This document shows positions 53,254 to 64,000 of a stretch of DNA of 64,000 nucleotides, piece by piece. The position numbers and the translations under genes were made by a program. The stretch is from Closterium sp. Naga37s-1. Taxonomy: Eukaryota; Streptophyta; Zygnematophyceae; Desmidiales; Closteriaceae. A model generated the notes under the pieces. It was not told the DNA's origin, ran no database searches, and saw only the letters and a program-made list of their open reading frames with translations. Positions within the stretch are counted from its first letter, which is position 1. Each line of letters starts with the position of its first letter. Where the stretch lies: NCBI GenBank assembly GCA_947471745.1, contig CANJKZ010000932.1:930001-994000 (forward strand), in the 5' to 3' direction.

Positions 53254-56200
53254 CCAGCACCACCAGCAGCAGCAACAGCACCAGCAGCAGCAGCAGCAGC
53301 AGCACCACCACCACCACCCTGTTGAGCCGTCCCAAAAGGCTTGCCCAAATCTACCAAGGTAAAATCTCGAGGCAGACCGGGCATGGCAGCAGCAGCACCC
53401 TGTTGCGACGCCTCGAAAGAATCGCAGCCCAAATCTGCCATGGTGAAATCTCGAGCCACACCAGGCATCACAGCAGCAGGAAAAGTCCCCTCTGTGAAAT
53501 TGCAAGGCATTCCCGTTTCCTCTCCTCCCGCTTCCTCTCCTCCCGCTTCCTCTCCTCCCACCTCCTCAGGGGTGGCTGCCTCCGCTTCTCCCTCTCCCTC
53601 TGCTACACTCTCCTCTGCCTCCCCCACTTTTGCTTTCTCTCTCCCTTTCTCTCTCTCCTTCTCTCTCCTTGTCCCCTTCTCCTGCTCTCTCTCTTTCTCT
53701 CTCCTCTTCTCCCTCCCCTTCACGACACCCTGCTTGGTCCACTCTATCACACTTTCCGATGCTTCTGCCTCTCCACCCCTCTCCACCTCATCCTTATCCT
53801 CTTGAACCCTCTCCTCTTCGATCGTACCCTCTTCTTTCCCCCTTTTCTCCTCTTCCATTCTCTCCACTTCCTCCCTCTTCTCATTCCCCTTTGCATCCTT
53901 CCCCTTCCCGTCCCTCCTCCCCTCCCTCCTCTCCCCTTCCTTCCTCCCATCTTTCCTTCTCCTAGATGACACCTCACCTCCTCCCTCCTCCTCCCCCCCA
54001 CCAGCAACCCCATTCCGTCTGCTACTACTCTTCCCCATCCTCCTCCCATCACCACTGCTCGGACTCACAATCTCCCCTGTTCCCTTACTACTACTCTTCC
54101 CCAACCGTCTCCCATCACTACTGCTCGGACTCACAATCTGCCCCGTTCTCTTACTACTGCTCTTCCCCATCCTTTTCCCATCACCACTGCTCGGAATCAC
54201 AATCTCCCCTGTTTCCCTGTTACTGCCACCCTCCCTCCTGCTACCACCAACCTCCCTCCTACTTCTGCCAAGCTCCCGCCCACTAGAGCCACCTTCCTTC
54301 CAGCTACTACTAGGGCTTTCCATAGGGCTTATGCTGCCACAAGTCCCTGTATCGAAGCTAGTACTTGCATTGCTCTCTGTCCTCGTTACAGAGCTTGCTG
54401 CGTTACTGTCAGTCCTCTCTACAGACATTGATGCGTTGCTGCTAGGACTAATGGCAGCAGCAGCATCGCCACTGGTGGCTTTTTTTACCTTGTGCTTCTT
54501 CTCTGTCTTGACCTTATCCTCACCCTTAGTACTCCTGCTCTTCCTTAGAGCTTTGCCACTGCTGCTTCTCATACTATCACTTCTCATACTATCACTTCTC
54601 ATGCTATTGCGTTTCATCATCTCACTTCTCATCGTGTCGCTTCTCTTGATATCGTCACTTCTCATAGTATCAATTCTCATACTGTCACTTATCACACTGC
54701 CGCTCCCCACACTATCACATCTACCACTTAATATACGCACCGCTGCACTCCTGTCCCCGTCCCTATCCGTTTCCCCTCCCACCAATCTCCCCTCTCCCTC
54801 CCCCACTCCCCCCTCTCCCTCCCTCACTCCCCCCACTTCCTGTCCTGCTCCTCCCTCGTCCCCTCGAATCCCTGCAAACGCGGCTTCCTTATCCACCCTC
54901 TTCTCTCCGTCTTTCTCTCTCCTTTCTTTCCTCTCCTTTTTCTCCCTCCTTTCCCTCCTCTCCCTCCTCTCCCTTCTCTCCCTACTCTTTTCGTCCTCTT
55001 CCTCCACCACGCGTTGCATCTCCCCTCCTCCCTCTCTGCCTCCACTCTCACTCCCCTCACAAGCGGCAGACAACTTTTGAGGCGCCTCAGAAGTTGTTTC
55101 CTCTCTGCTTTCCCCAGAAATCCCGTCACACGAATCAGACGCGTGCTTTGCCAAACTCCCCTCTTCCTCTTGCAAATTCCCCCCTCCCCCTTGCAAACGC
55201 CTCTCTCCCCCTTGCAAACTCCCCTCCCCCCCTTGAAAACGCCTCTCTCCCCCTTGCAAACTCCCCTCTCCCCCTTGCAAACTCCCTGCATCACGTTTTT
55301 CCGCCAGGGTCTCCCATCCGGGTCCCCCACCCGCCCTGTCATAAGCTGATTGGCCAGCCTCTGCTGGAAGCAACACTGCGTCCCCTGGAGGTCTTCGAAC
55401 CTCCTCCTCCCCAACCCCCGCACCTCCTGCCTTATCCTCCCTCACTGCCGTCTCCCTCACTCCCGTCTCCCTCACTCCCGTCTCCCTCACTCCCGTCTCC
55501 CTCGCTCCAATAACCCTCTCTCCAATCCCCCTCACTCCTATCCCACTCGCCCTCTCCCACTCCTCCAGCTCCAATCTCCCTTCCCACTCCGAATCCTCAC
55601 CCTCTCCATCCCCTCCCCCTCCCATACCACCACCCAAGCCACCACCAATAGCGCCACCAGCACCATCACCGCCCCCTCTCCTCTCGCCACCCCCACTAGC
55701 CAGCATCCTTTCAAAATCCAGCGCTGCTAGACTCTTTCCTCTCATAGAACTAGATCCCGCCAGCCTTCGCTTAGCCTGCAGCAAGGGGCTATTTACCCCG
55801 GTCGCCCCATCCCCACCTGCAACAGCCACTGCAGCCGCTGTAGCAGCTGCTGCCATCGCAGCACCGGCCGAACCTCCTCGGAACGACCGGGAGTGAAGAA
55901 CCGAGCCTCGGAGCCCCGAGCCTGCCCCTGCCGAACCTGCTCCTGCCGAACCTCCCGAGGCTCCGAGCCCAAAATCGTCTCCTCCTGCAGCAGCAGCTTC
56001 TCTCCAACCCCCCTTGCCTCCTGGGACTCTGGGAACCCTCCTTACAGTCACCATGGCATCTAGGGTGGTGCTTGCCCCGTCTAAAAGCGACTTAGAATGA
56101 TGGTGCTGCTGCTGCTGATGCTGTGAGGAAGGGGGGGAGGCGTGTGAGGTGGTGGCGGGTGCCCAAGAGTGGGCAGCAGGGGGGAGATCCAATCCAGATT

Positions 56201-58373
56201 TGGACACGGGGATGTTCGGCGAGGGGTGTGACGGCATGGCTGCAAGGAGTCGTGATGGGGACATGGATGGCGACAGAGATGTTGCCGCTGATGCCGATGC
56301 TGGTGCCGATGCTGATGCTGGTGCCGATGCTGATGCTGATGCCGATGCTGATGCTGAGGTTGGGAACGCCTTCGATTGGCCATGGGTATCTGGGGGGAGC
56401 GCAAGCGGGGGTGAGGAAGCAGCAGCAGCAGCAACAGCAGGGCTGCCTGAGCGACTATCTGTTTTCACCTCCAGTCTCCCTTCTGACAGGGATGATGACT
56501 GGGATGGGCGAGGAGGGCCGAGAGGTGGTCGGGCAGGAGTCAGGGAAGGCGAGTGCCCAGGTGAAAACGCAGGCGACATGCCAGGCGACACGCCAGGTGA
56601 TCTGCCAGGTGAAAAGCCACCCAGCTCCGCTCCTTCACTCCCTCCTCTCCCCCGCACGTGCCCTGCTGGTGGCATGTCTGGGAACCGCTCTCCTGCAATA
56701 AGTCCTGCCCCAGATCGCACCTGCCCTTCCGCCCCGTTCCTCCCTTCCATCCCTTTCGTCTCTTCCATCCCTTCCCGCCCCTCCTTCCCTCCCGTGATTC
56801 CTCCCAGATTCATGCGTGCCGTATCATTCGCCACTGGAAACTCGTTAGTGTCAGATGCGCTACTTGCAGCAGGGTGGCTGGAAAAGACATCTCGAGAATG
56901 TATGGAAAGAGCTGTGCTGCCATCACCTGTAATCCCATCCCCTCTAAGCCCTTCAGCTCTACTGCTCCCTTCACCTGTAACCCCCTCGTCCTCCTCTATG
57001 CTGCACAGACTGCTCCTCACACTCCCACTGCCGCTCCTGCTCCGCCTCCTCTCACACGCCTTCCCCTCTCCATGCCCTCGCCTTTCCTTCTCCCTCTCTC
57101 CCTCCCCTCCCCATGCCTCCTCTCTCCCCGCCTCCGCCACACCCTCCCCCTTTCGCTCCCCTCCGTGAATCCCCAAGCCCTGAATCACATTCCCCCTTTC
57201 CTCACGCCCATCCCTCGCCTCGTTACCTCCCCAACTCTCTCCTTCCATCCCCTCTCCTCCCCTCTCGCCGCCGTCAACCCTCCCTGCGTCCTCTTCATCC
57301 CTTACCCGCTGCAGGGACCGCCTAAGAGCTATGGCTTCCATTAACGAGCTCGGCTCGCGAATTTCATCGTCTAGAGCCATGCCCTCGTCGCTGCCTTGGT
57401 CATCCTCGTTATCAGCCTCCGCGCTATTCGGATCTCCACCGCCAACAGCTGTTCCCTGCTCTTTCCTGTCTGCTTCGTCCTTGTTACCGTTGCCTTGTCT
57501 TACTCCCCCCTTCCGCGGCGATTTCCCGGAGCTCCCCCCAGCTTCCCCGCTCCCCAGTTCCCCTTGCGCAACTTCCACCCCTTCCTCCGCCGTCCCCCCT
57601 TCCCCTGCCCCCTTCATCCGCCTGCTCCGCAGGCGGTGAATGCGCTCCGCGCGCTCCGCCATGTCCTCGGGGTCCCAGTCCCCCGCCACCATTCCGCTGT
57701 GCGGAAAGAAGCACGCGCGGAAGCTCCCCGCGCCCATCGTCGCTCCACGCAACGAGCGCGCCTTGCTCTTACTCTTGCGCGCCCTTTCCCGCGTGGACAC
57801 CCCGCTCGCAGAACCCTCGCTGGCCGTTGCGCTGACGGCATCGCCGCTATTCACGGCGCTAATTGCGGCGCTGCCAGTCGTCGAGCCGGCGTAACTGCTG
57901 GGGATACTGCTGCTAGCGACGCGGTCGCTAAAAAAAGCCGCGGGAAAAAAGGAGTGCACTTGCTGACTGCTGCTGCTACTGCTGTTGATGCTATTGACTT
58001 CTCTAGAAGCAGACCGGGAACTCGCGGACTTGCTAAAAAGCCACCGACGATCTTTCGGCTGGCCTTTATTCGCTGCTGCTGCTCCAGCAGCGGCGACGCC
58101 GGACCCGTTATTACCATCTACCGATACAGGAACGCTCGGAGTACCATCTCGAGAGCCTCTTAGCGAAAGCATGAAGCGGCGGCTTCGTGATTTGGTTGGA
58201 GATGTTAGGCTTGCTGTACGGGGAACTGGACTTTGCGGACCAGATGTGGGTTCGCTAACCATAAGGCTGCCGCTTCTAACGGGGATATTTGAGGAATGTG
58301 GACCGTCGTTTAACGAGTATTCCGAAGACAGGCTTTTATCGGAGCCCTGGTGAGAATACTTCAAGTTTGCCAT
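47334..58373 (-). CDS. Giant low-complexity protein, single exon up to 3,679 aa
   Basis: ATG 58373 has a good plant context (AAGATGGC). The protein is mostly Ser/Gly/Ala/Glu-rich and probably disordered, with tandem motifs: MRSD/MRSE repeats (nt 54550-54700), GDGRRMGKSSS repeats (54030-54230), GVRET repeats (55440-55520), LQGGE repeats (55160-55290) and NSINRT repeats (51030-51140). A Lys/Glu/Arg stretch (~1552-1590) is likely coiled coil. Ordered, conserved-looking blocks are CREHWTLLFMDLLDLMLKRT (~2128), DFEWICEKFRTATELSDRLK with VALAVWLRFWEQ (~2262-2313), FVWDPEGSIQEQLVSMALCS (~2655), YPDQFLASRCHHDNILVFVG onward (~2757-2810) and LEERCEEQDRLYLQLSLG to AAVKTAQFW (~3178-3285). No signal peptide or membrane segment was noticed. 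The last ~55 codons may be intron: a GTAAGA donor starts at 47500. Other exon-like segments follow downstream. Family unknown to me. Confidence 0.75.
50255..50311. repeat. Pure CAG/CTG trinucleotide run
   Basis: About 19 uninterrupted CAG units (plus strand) inside a longer CAG/CAC-rich stretch. On the coding (minus) strand it gives a poly-Ala tract in the giant protein. A similar, impure GCA-rich stretch at 53190-53325 encodes another Ala-rich segment. Confidence 0.9.
52473..52492. repeat. Palindrome copy 3, in coding sequence
   Basis: 20-bp palindrome with one mismatched pair and core GAGGCGCCTC. On the coding strand it reads TIEAPQKQ in the giant protein (~residue 1961). Confidence 0.75.
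55071..55096. repeat. Palindrome copy 4, in coding sequence
   Basis: 26-bp palindrome with a single mismatch; arms CAACTTTTGAGGC and GCCTCAGAAGTTG. On the coding strand it reads TTSEAPQKLS in the giant protein (~residue 1093-1101). Confidence 0.78.
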
Positions 58374-59568
58374 CTTGCTAGATACACCTGCTTGTCTACT
58401 TTTAAACCGCCTGTACCGACGCTGCTGCAGGCGCTTACTAGCGCAATCTAGACTTCATCAAATAGTCAGAACCTAAACAGTACCAACACCTAACTTGCTT
58501 GCTGGTCAACAGAGTAGACCTAATTGTATGCAGCAGGATAGGCTTGAATGGGTGAAATGCTGAATGTATGCGATGGCTGGATTGGGAGAGACGATGACAC
58601 ATGCTAAGCGGGGGAATGTCATAATAAGGCAGGCAGGGAGATAATCGAGAGATACAGTAGGGTGACACGGCACGGCACCAGACATACAGACAGGGAACTG
58701 TATCAATGGACGCGCTAACATCGGATTTGTTGTTGCGGTGCGTTTTTCAAACACAACAAATGTTCCCGAGGTGTCTCCTTCCGCCAGCGATTGAATCTCG
58801 GACTCACTTCAGCCTCGGTCGGGATGACCCTAGGTTCTGTCACGAAGTTCTTGATCATCTTTGAAAGTGTCGCGTTTCGTTTGAACCATCATTCCCGATG
58901 AAACAAGGGTTCGCTGGCTCGAAGATACAGAAATTGAAGGACGGGGTTTGGTGTGCAGTGCTGTTCCCCATGGCCTGCTGATAACGAGTAAACACCACAT
59001 GCTAGCAAATTCCCTAAACAAGATTCGACGTTAACGTCGGAAGGGTTGCGTTGAAGCTATAATAAGCACTTGTATTTTTACCTACAATAATTAAATCACA
59101 GTACTCTTAGTGGGTTTGTTTATTGGCAGCTAAATCTAATGTGTCAGATTAGGTGGATAACGTGGTTACGCGTGTGTTGCCACCGACAGTAGTTCCAGAT
59201 GTGTGTGTTTTTTTCTGGTTTGTCATTTGCCCAAGTTCTGTTTTGGCTTGCAATTCGCCCCATCGTCCTAAAACTGTACTCAACATCTAAAAACCGTTTC
59301 AAATATTTTCTTGCCAGCACCACAAAAAATCCTTCCTTTCGTCCGCTATCATATCGAATTCTCCGCTGACTTGGTTTCTTGAAATCGACCACCTGCTCTC
59401 TCTGCCCGTCGCTTTGTTGCTGTGCACATTCCATTTCCCTTACTAGCTGTCAACTCGAACTCTGTCTGCTCTTGGTTCCTCGAATTCCTCTTGTACCTGC
59501 TCTCTCTACCATATTCTCCCAACCCACCTATCGCGTTTTCCTAACACCCTGCCGTCGCCACTACCTGA
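58374..59568. other. Upstream region of the giant gene
   Basis: Nearest to the ATG (58374-58450) is GC-mixed DNA with no clear TATA box; TTTTAAAC at ~58400 is the closest AT-rich word. The rest (58500-59560) is more AT-rich than the flanks and contains only short frames (e.g. 58830-59021 on the minus strand) without recognisable motifs. Promoter position cannot be fixed from sequence. Confidence 0.4.
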
Positions 59569-59931
59569 TGTCAGTAGATCTGCATTGTGGATGCCCGATT
59601 GATCCTAGGGGGGTTACAGGCGCGTTCGCCTAGGGGTTATGGGCACATAAACCCGCTACAAAAACAAGCCCTTTTATTCCAATGGTCTAGTGGTTGGGAT
59701 TCTGACATGGTATTAGAGTGGTCTCGGGTTCGAATCCCGATGTATGCACACGTAGGCCGTTGCCGCTGTGCTCAGTCCTGGGCCTCCCGGTGTGGGGGGG
59801 TGTCAATAGATCTGCACTGTGGATGCCCGATTGATCCTAGGGGGGTTACAGGCGCGTTTCCCTGGGGGGTTATGGGCGCACAAACCCGCTACACAAACAA
59901 GCCATTTTATCCCAATGGTCTAGTGGTTGGG
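59569..59931 (+). mobile_element. tRNA-derived SINE-like dimer
   Basis: A 232-bp unit (59569-59800) starting TGTCAGTAGATCTGCA is followed head-to-tail by a second, truncated unit (59801-59931, TGTCAATAGATCTGCA). In the first, a pol III A box (TGGTCTAGTGGTTGG, 59683-59697) and B box (GGTTCGAATCCC, 59727-59738) are properly spaced. The B box sits in a perfect T-arm: 5-bp stem TCGGG/CCCGA and 7-base loop. The flanks do not pair as an acceptor stem, so it is not a functional tRNA. The second unit stops just after the A box. Confidence 0.6.
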
Positions 59932-60017
59932 TGTCAGTCGCCCCTCCCTCCTACCCCCCCGTCGCCATTCCCTCCCATCCCGCTGCCACCTCTCCCCCAG
60001 TCCCGCCACCTCTCACC

Positions 60018-60300
60018 CTGCCGTCGCCTCTCTCTCCATCCTGCCGTCGCCTCTCTCTCCATCCCGCCGTCGCCTCCCTCCATCCCGCCGTCGCCTCCCT
60101 CCATCCCGCCATCGCCTCCCTCCATCCCGCCATCGCTTCCCTCCATCCCGCCGTTGCCTCTCCTTCCCCCGTCGCCTCCGACGCAACCGCGAGTTGGTGC
60201 GCGAGCGCGGATTGGTGCGCGGGCGCGGGTTGGTGCGTGAGCGCGGGTTGGTGCGCGAGCGCGGGTTGGTGCGCCCGCGCGGATTGGTGTGTCAGCTCGG
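60018..60300 (+). repeat. Two adjacent minisatellites
   Basis: 60018-60170 is made of ~21-bp units of the ATCCCGCCGTCGCCTCCCTCC type (about seven copies). 60190-60300 is made of ~18-bp units of the GCGCGAGCGCGGGTTGGT type (about six copies). Frames through them are repeat artefacts. Confidence 0.8.
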
Positions 60301-60448
60301 GTTGTAGGCACCGTGGTTATGAGGTGCGTTCCCGGTCCTTTCATCCTCCCTCTCTCCTCTGATTTGTTTTTCTTTCTTTTTTATTCTCTTTGTAAATTTT
60401 GTGTGTCGATTGGTCTCCTCTTGCATTGCACTTTCATTTGACGAAGGG

Positions 60449-62274
60449 GAGAGATGGAGCGCAAGGGAGAGCGCGTGAGAGAGCGCATGAGAGTTCGCGT
60501 GAGAGTGCGCGTGAGAGAGCGCGTGACAGCGCGTGAGAGAGCGCGTGACAGCGCGTGAGAGAGCACGTGAGAGCGCGCGGGTGAGAGAGCGCGTGAGAGG
60601 GCGCGTGAGAGGGCGCATGAGGGAGCGTGTGAGAGTGCGCGTGAGAGTGCACGTGAGAGTGCGCGTGAGAGAGGGCGTGAGAGAGTGCGTGAGAGAGCGT
60701 GTGAGAGTGCACGCGAGAGAGCGCGTGAGAGCGTGTGAGAGAGAGCGTGACAGATCGTGTGAGAGGGTACGTGAGAGAGTGCATGAGAGAGCGCGTGAGA
60801 GTGCGCGTGAGAGAGGGCGTGAGAGAGCGCATGAGAGAGCACGTAGGAGTGCGTGTGAGAGTGCGCGTGAGAGGGCCGTGAGAGTGCACGTGAGAGGGCG
60901 CGTGAGAGAGCGCGTGAGGGAGCGCGTGAGAGAGGGCGTGAGAGTGCGCGTGAGAGAGCGCATGAGAGTGCGCATGAGAGTGCACGTGAGAGTGCGCGTG
61001 AGAGAGCGCGTGAGGGAGCGCGTGAGAGAGCGTGAGAGTGTGCGTAAGAGTGCGCGTGAGAGTGCGCGTGAGAGTGCGTGTGAGAGTGCGTGTGGGAGAG
61101 CGCATGAAAGAGCGCGTGAGAGAGCGCATGAGAGAGCGCGTGAGAGTGCGTGTGGGAGTGCGTGTGAGAGAGCGCGTGAGGCAGCACGTGAGAGAGCGTG
61201 AGAGTGCGCATAAGAGTGCGCGTGAGATTGCACGTGAGAGTGCGTGTGAGAGTGCGTGTGAGAGAGCGCATGAAAGAGCGCGTAACAGAGCGTGTGAGAG
61301 AGCGCGTGAGAGTGCGCGTGAGAGAGGGCGTGGAAGAGGGCGCGAGAGAGCACGTGAGAGAGCATGTGAGGGTGCGTGTGAGAGTGCGTGTGAGAGAGTG
61401 CGTATGAGAGAGTGCATGGGTGTGTGCGTGGGAGTGCGCGTGAGGGTGCGCGTGATAGAGCGTGTGAGAGTGCGCGTGAGAGAGCGTGTGAGAGAGAGCG
61501 TGATAGCACACGTAAGAGGGCGCGTGAGAGCACACGCGAGAGAGCGCGTGAGAGGGCGCGTGGGAGAGCGCGTGAGAGTGCGCGTGAGAGAGGGCGTGAG
61601 AGAGGGCGTGAGAGAGTGCGTGAGAGTGCGCGTGGAAGTGCGTGTGAGAGAGCGCATGAGAGAGCGCGTGAGGGAGCACGTGAGAGAGAGCGTGAGAGTG
61701 CGCGTGAGAGTGCGCGTGAGAGCGCGCGTGAGAGTGCGAGTGAGAGTGTGCGTGAGAGAGCACATGAAAGAGCGCATGAGAGAGCGCGTGAGAGAGCGCG
61801 TGAGAGTGCGCGTGAGAGAGTGCGTGAGAGAGGGCAGGAGAGAGGGTGTGAGAGAGCACGTGAGAGAGCACGTGAGGGTGCATGTGAGAGTGCGTGTGGG
61901 AGTGCGCGTGGGAGTGCGTGTGAGGGTGCGCGTGAGGCTACGCGTGAGAGTGCGCATGAGAGTGCGCATGAGAGCGCGTGAGAGTGCATGAGAGTGCGCG
62001 TAAGAGAGAGCGTGATAGCACACGTTAGAGCGCGCGTGAGAGAGCGCATGAGATGGTGGGTAAAAGAGCGCGTGAGAGAGTGCGTGAGGGAGCGCGTGGG
62101 AGAGCGCGTGAGAGTGCGCATTAGAGTGCGCGTGGAAATGCGCGTGAGAGTGCGCATGAGGGTGCACGTGAGGGTTCGTGTGAGAGTGCGTGTGAGAGAG
62201 CGCATGAGAGAGCGCGTGAGAGTGCACGTGAGAGAGCACGTGAGAGAGTGCGTAAGAGTGTGCGTGAGAGAGCA
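60449..62274 (+). repeat. 1.8-kb minisatellite with 12-bp unit
   Basis: About 150 units, mostly 12 bp (GAGAGCGCGTGA and variants GTGCGCGTGAGA, GTGTGTGAGA). Because the period is a multiple of three and stop codons are rare, long frames of Ser/His/Arg/Ala/Leu repeats appear on the minus strand (up to 665 codons) and Arg/Glu/Val repeats on the plus strand. No unique sequence interrupts it. I read it as a satellite-like array, not a gene. Confidence 0.88.
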
Positions 62275-63332
62275 TTTTTTATGTGTCATGGCCTATGTGC
62301 TGGTGCCTTATGGGCGTTGACCCTATGACGTTGGCACCTGTGGCGCGGGCAGCAGTGGCGCCATGGGCGTTGATGCCTAGGGTGATTGTTTCGCGCTGTT
62401 GGAGCTGGCGCGTTCACTCCTCGTGTGGTTTTGATGCCCATGCCTCTCTCCACTACCATTTCTCCTCTTTCCTTTTTGCTGTAGGTGATGCATTGCGTAC
62501 ATGCTGATGCGGTATGCGTGATGCATTGGATTCGAATTTCAAGCCACGTCCATGAGTCGTGAAATTGTCTTTGCCTTCAATATTGATCTTTGACCGATTT
62601 ATTGCATTGTCTATAACAGCCCTTTCCATCATGCTTCACTATTTCTGATGCAGTGCGCTGGTGCCTTGCTGCAGTGCGGGCGCCTTGCATGATTCATTGC
62701 ATTCACTCATAGCAATGTTTTTTTTTGAATTACCTGTGTTTTTTGCAGGATGTGTGAGTCACATTGCGGGGAGCAGAAAGGGAAGGCGAGGGGAAGATGT
62801 GGAAAAGTGCGGGGATAAAGAGGGAAAGGGGGGCAGGCTAGTAGTGATTGTTACATAATCGACTTCTTGCAACTCTTTGTTATGCTTCTTTGCTTTCTCT
62901 ATCATCATTGTATGTATGTGTGTATGTATGTGTGTATGTATGTGTGTCCGTGCATGTGTGTCCATGCCTATGTGTACGTGCGCGCGCGTGTGTGTGTATG
63001 TGTGTGCGCGTGCTCTTGTCGGTGTATGTAAGTTGCAACACATCATTCATGTCAGTTGGTTGTGATTCTTTCAATGTGTGGTGCTGGTATGCATCGTGCT
63101 TGCAACTGGGGTTGTCATCATCGCTGGGGCAGCGGGTTTTTGCCGTTTCAATGACCCTATCAATCTCAGTTGCAGCATTGATGTTTATCAAGCATCCACT
63201 TTGATCTGTTCACAACCGTTTCGTGATTTCGTTCATTTTTACGTGCGTGTGCATTCGTGTTTGTGGTATGCGTGTTTCAAAGTGTGGTGTTAATATGTGT
63301 TATGTTTGCAATTAGAGGTTGTTAATCGTCTT
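62275..63332. other. Spacer with a TG/TATG microsatellite
   Basis: No convincing coding region. About 62910-63015 is a TATGTGTG/CGTGTGTG microsatellite. TTTTTTTGCAGGATGTG near 62741 resembles a splice acceptor but leads into no long frame. Words such as GGGCGTTGA and GGTGCCTT recur at 62295-62360 and 62660-62690, perhaps an old duplication. Confidence 0.5.
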
Positions 63333-63450
63333 TGTGTTAAGAAATGAGGAATGATTGAACTAGGAAAATGTGAGATACAAATATGAAAGCTGTACCCCTT
63401 AGTGTCTACCCCACTACAGCCTACATAGGCTAAGGCATATAAGTCTGACA
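63333..63450 (-). repeat. 3' LTR of C4
   Basis: About 118 bp. On the minus strand it starts TGTCAGACTTATATGCC after the CCTATGGGGGTG tract. The outer end (TGTGTTAAG) is assigned by analogy with C3 and could begin at 63335. Confidence 0.75.
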
Positions 63451-63658
63451 CACCCCCATAGGCAAAGTGGGGGAGAACTAGGGGTCACAAGACCAGTCAA
63501 GCAAAGCAAAGCAAAGCAAAGCAAGCTCAGGGTGGATCACAACGTCACCACACAGTCTGAGCATAGGTTCAAAGGCCACAAGGCCAGTTCACATGCAAGT
63601 TCATATATAAAGGTAAACAAGCAAGTGCAGGTATATAGAGATCACAGTACAAGCAAAG

Positions 63659-64000
63659 TCAAGAGGTAAGCAAGTGAGGCCAAGTAGGCACAAGACCTAG
63701 CATAGTACAGAAGCGCTGATGATCACAAGGCTGAAGTGCCTTGGTAAAGATATCAGCAGTGTTGGCCTGAGAGGCCACGTAAGCAAGGCGCAGCTGACCA
63801 CGCTGCTGGAGCTCACGAGCAAGGAAGTAGCGAAGAGCAATGTGCTTCGTTCTGTGCTCCAGTCTGTGCTCCCGACACAAGGCCAGCATGGCCTTGTTGT
63901 CTACGTACAGAACTGGAGGAGAACGAGGCGGCTCTCCCAGGTCAGTCAGCAAGTAGGTGAGCCAGCGTAACTCCTGCGCAGCCATGGCCCCGGCGTAGAT
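63659..64000 (-). CDS. RNase H C-terminus of C4 (partial)
   Basis: Open from the window edge to a stop at 63659: IYAGAMAAQELRWLTYLLTD, LYVDNKAMLALCREHRL, ANTADIFTKALQPC. It is nearly identical to the end of C3 and C1. No damage is visible in the part present; whether its RT is intact lies outside the window. Confidence 0.85.
   Translation of the reverse strand: MYAGAMAAQELRWLTYLLTDLGEPPRSPPVLYVDNKAMLALCREHRLEHRTKHIALRYFLARELQQRGQLRLAYVASQANTADIFTKALQPCDHQRFCTMLGLVPTWPHLLTS

Larger units (their letters stand above)
63333..64000 (-). mobile_element. Partial copia element C4 at window edge
   Basis: 3' end of another family-C copy on the minus strand: 3' LTR, purine tract, 3' untranslated region and the RNase H C-terminus, continuing past 64000. 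The 3' untranslated words (CACTTTGCCTATGGGGGTG on the element strand) match C1, C2 and C3. Confidence 0.88.

Noticed and set aside
54824..55423. 199-codon minus-strand frame with LLRRLKSCL
   Set aside because: It is a shifted reading of the giant exon; the LLRRLKSCL peptide is just the other phase of the EAPQK palindrome.
59676..59750. Functional tRNA gene
   Set aside because: A and B boxes and the T-arm are good, but the acceptor stem does not pair and the sequence belongs to a repeated 232-bp unit.
60292..62289. Open frames of 665, 613 and 500 codons on the minus strand, and others on the plus strand
   Set aside because: They run through a 12-bp minisatellite. Any frame without a stop in the unit stays open; there is no unique sequence or domain.

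Overview
The window looks like nuclear DNA of a green plant-lineage eukaryote. It is GC-rich and gene-poor, with Ty1/copia LTR retrotransposons whose primer-binding sites resemble plant initiator-Met-tRNA sites, and one very large low-complexity host gene whose exon-like segments have plant-type GT/AG borders. A streptophyte alga (for example a zygnematophyte) is a plausible guess, but nothing here proves it. There are no prokaryotic operons, rRNA genes or CRISPR arrays.

Positions 1-43990 are mostly copia elements of three families. Family A has one complete copy, A1 (2121-8583), with an exact CTTTC target duplication. Family B has a 5'-truncated copy, B1 (9213-20297, + strand). Its 3' LTR was split by a complete B2 (13254-19964, - strand, duplication TCAAC). 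Family C has tiny ~128-bp LTRs, a long GC-rich minisatellite leader and a poly-Gly Gag. Its copies are C1 (20604-28983, + strand, duplication GGTGC), an old C2 (30212-43990, - strand), the very young C3 (30789-38294, - strand, identical LTRs, duplication CAGCA) nested inside the RNase H of C2, and a partial C4 (63333-64000, - strand). A family-B gag fragment lies at 1-357. C3 still has an uninterrupted 1,967-residue Gag-Pol frame. In C1, C2 and C3 the reverse-transcriptase YVDD signature has been lost in three different ways, so C3 was probably copied by an enzyme supplied from elsewhere.

Positions 44000-58373 are a host gene region on the minus strand. It has a single open exon of up to 3,679 codons (start 58373), followed downstream by exon-like segments. 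Several of these are tandemly duplicated with their splice sites (44534-45036, 45355-45960, 46228-46838). I do not recognise the protein family. A ~20-26-bp palindrome (core GAGGCGCCTC or GAGTCGACTC) recurs four times here, twice inside the coding exon. Positions 58374-63332 hold the upstream region, a tRNA-derived SINE-like dimer, several tandem repeats and a 1.8-kb minisatellite with a 12-bp unit. Spacers at 358-2115, 8589-9212 and 28984-30211 contain only decayed or cryptic exon-like pieces. One of these appears to have been cut off by the LTR of C2.
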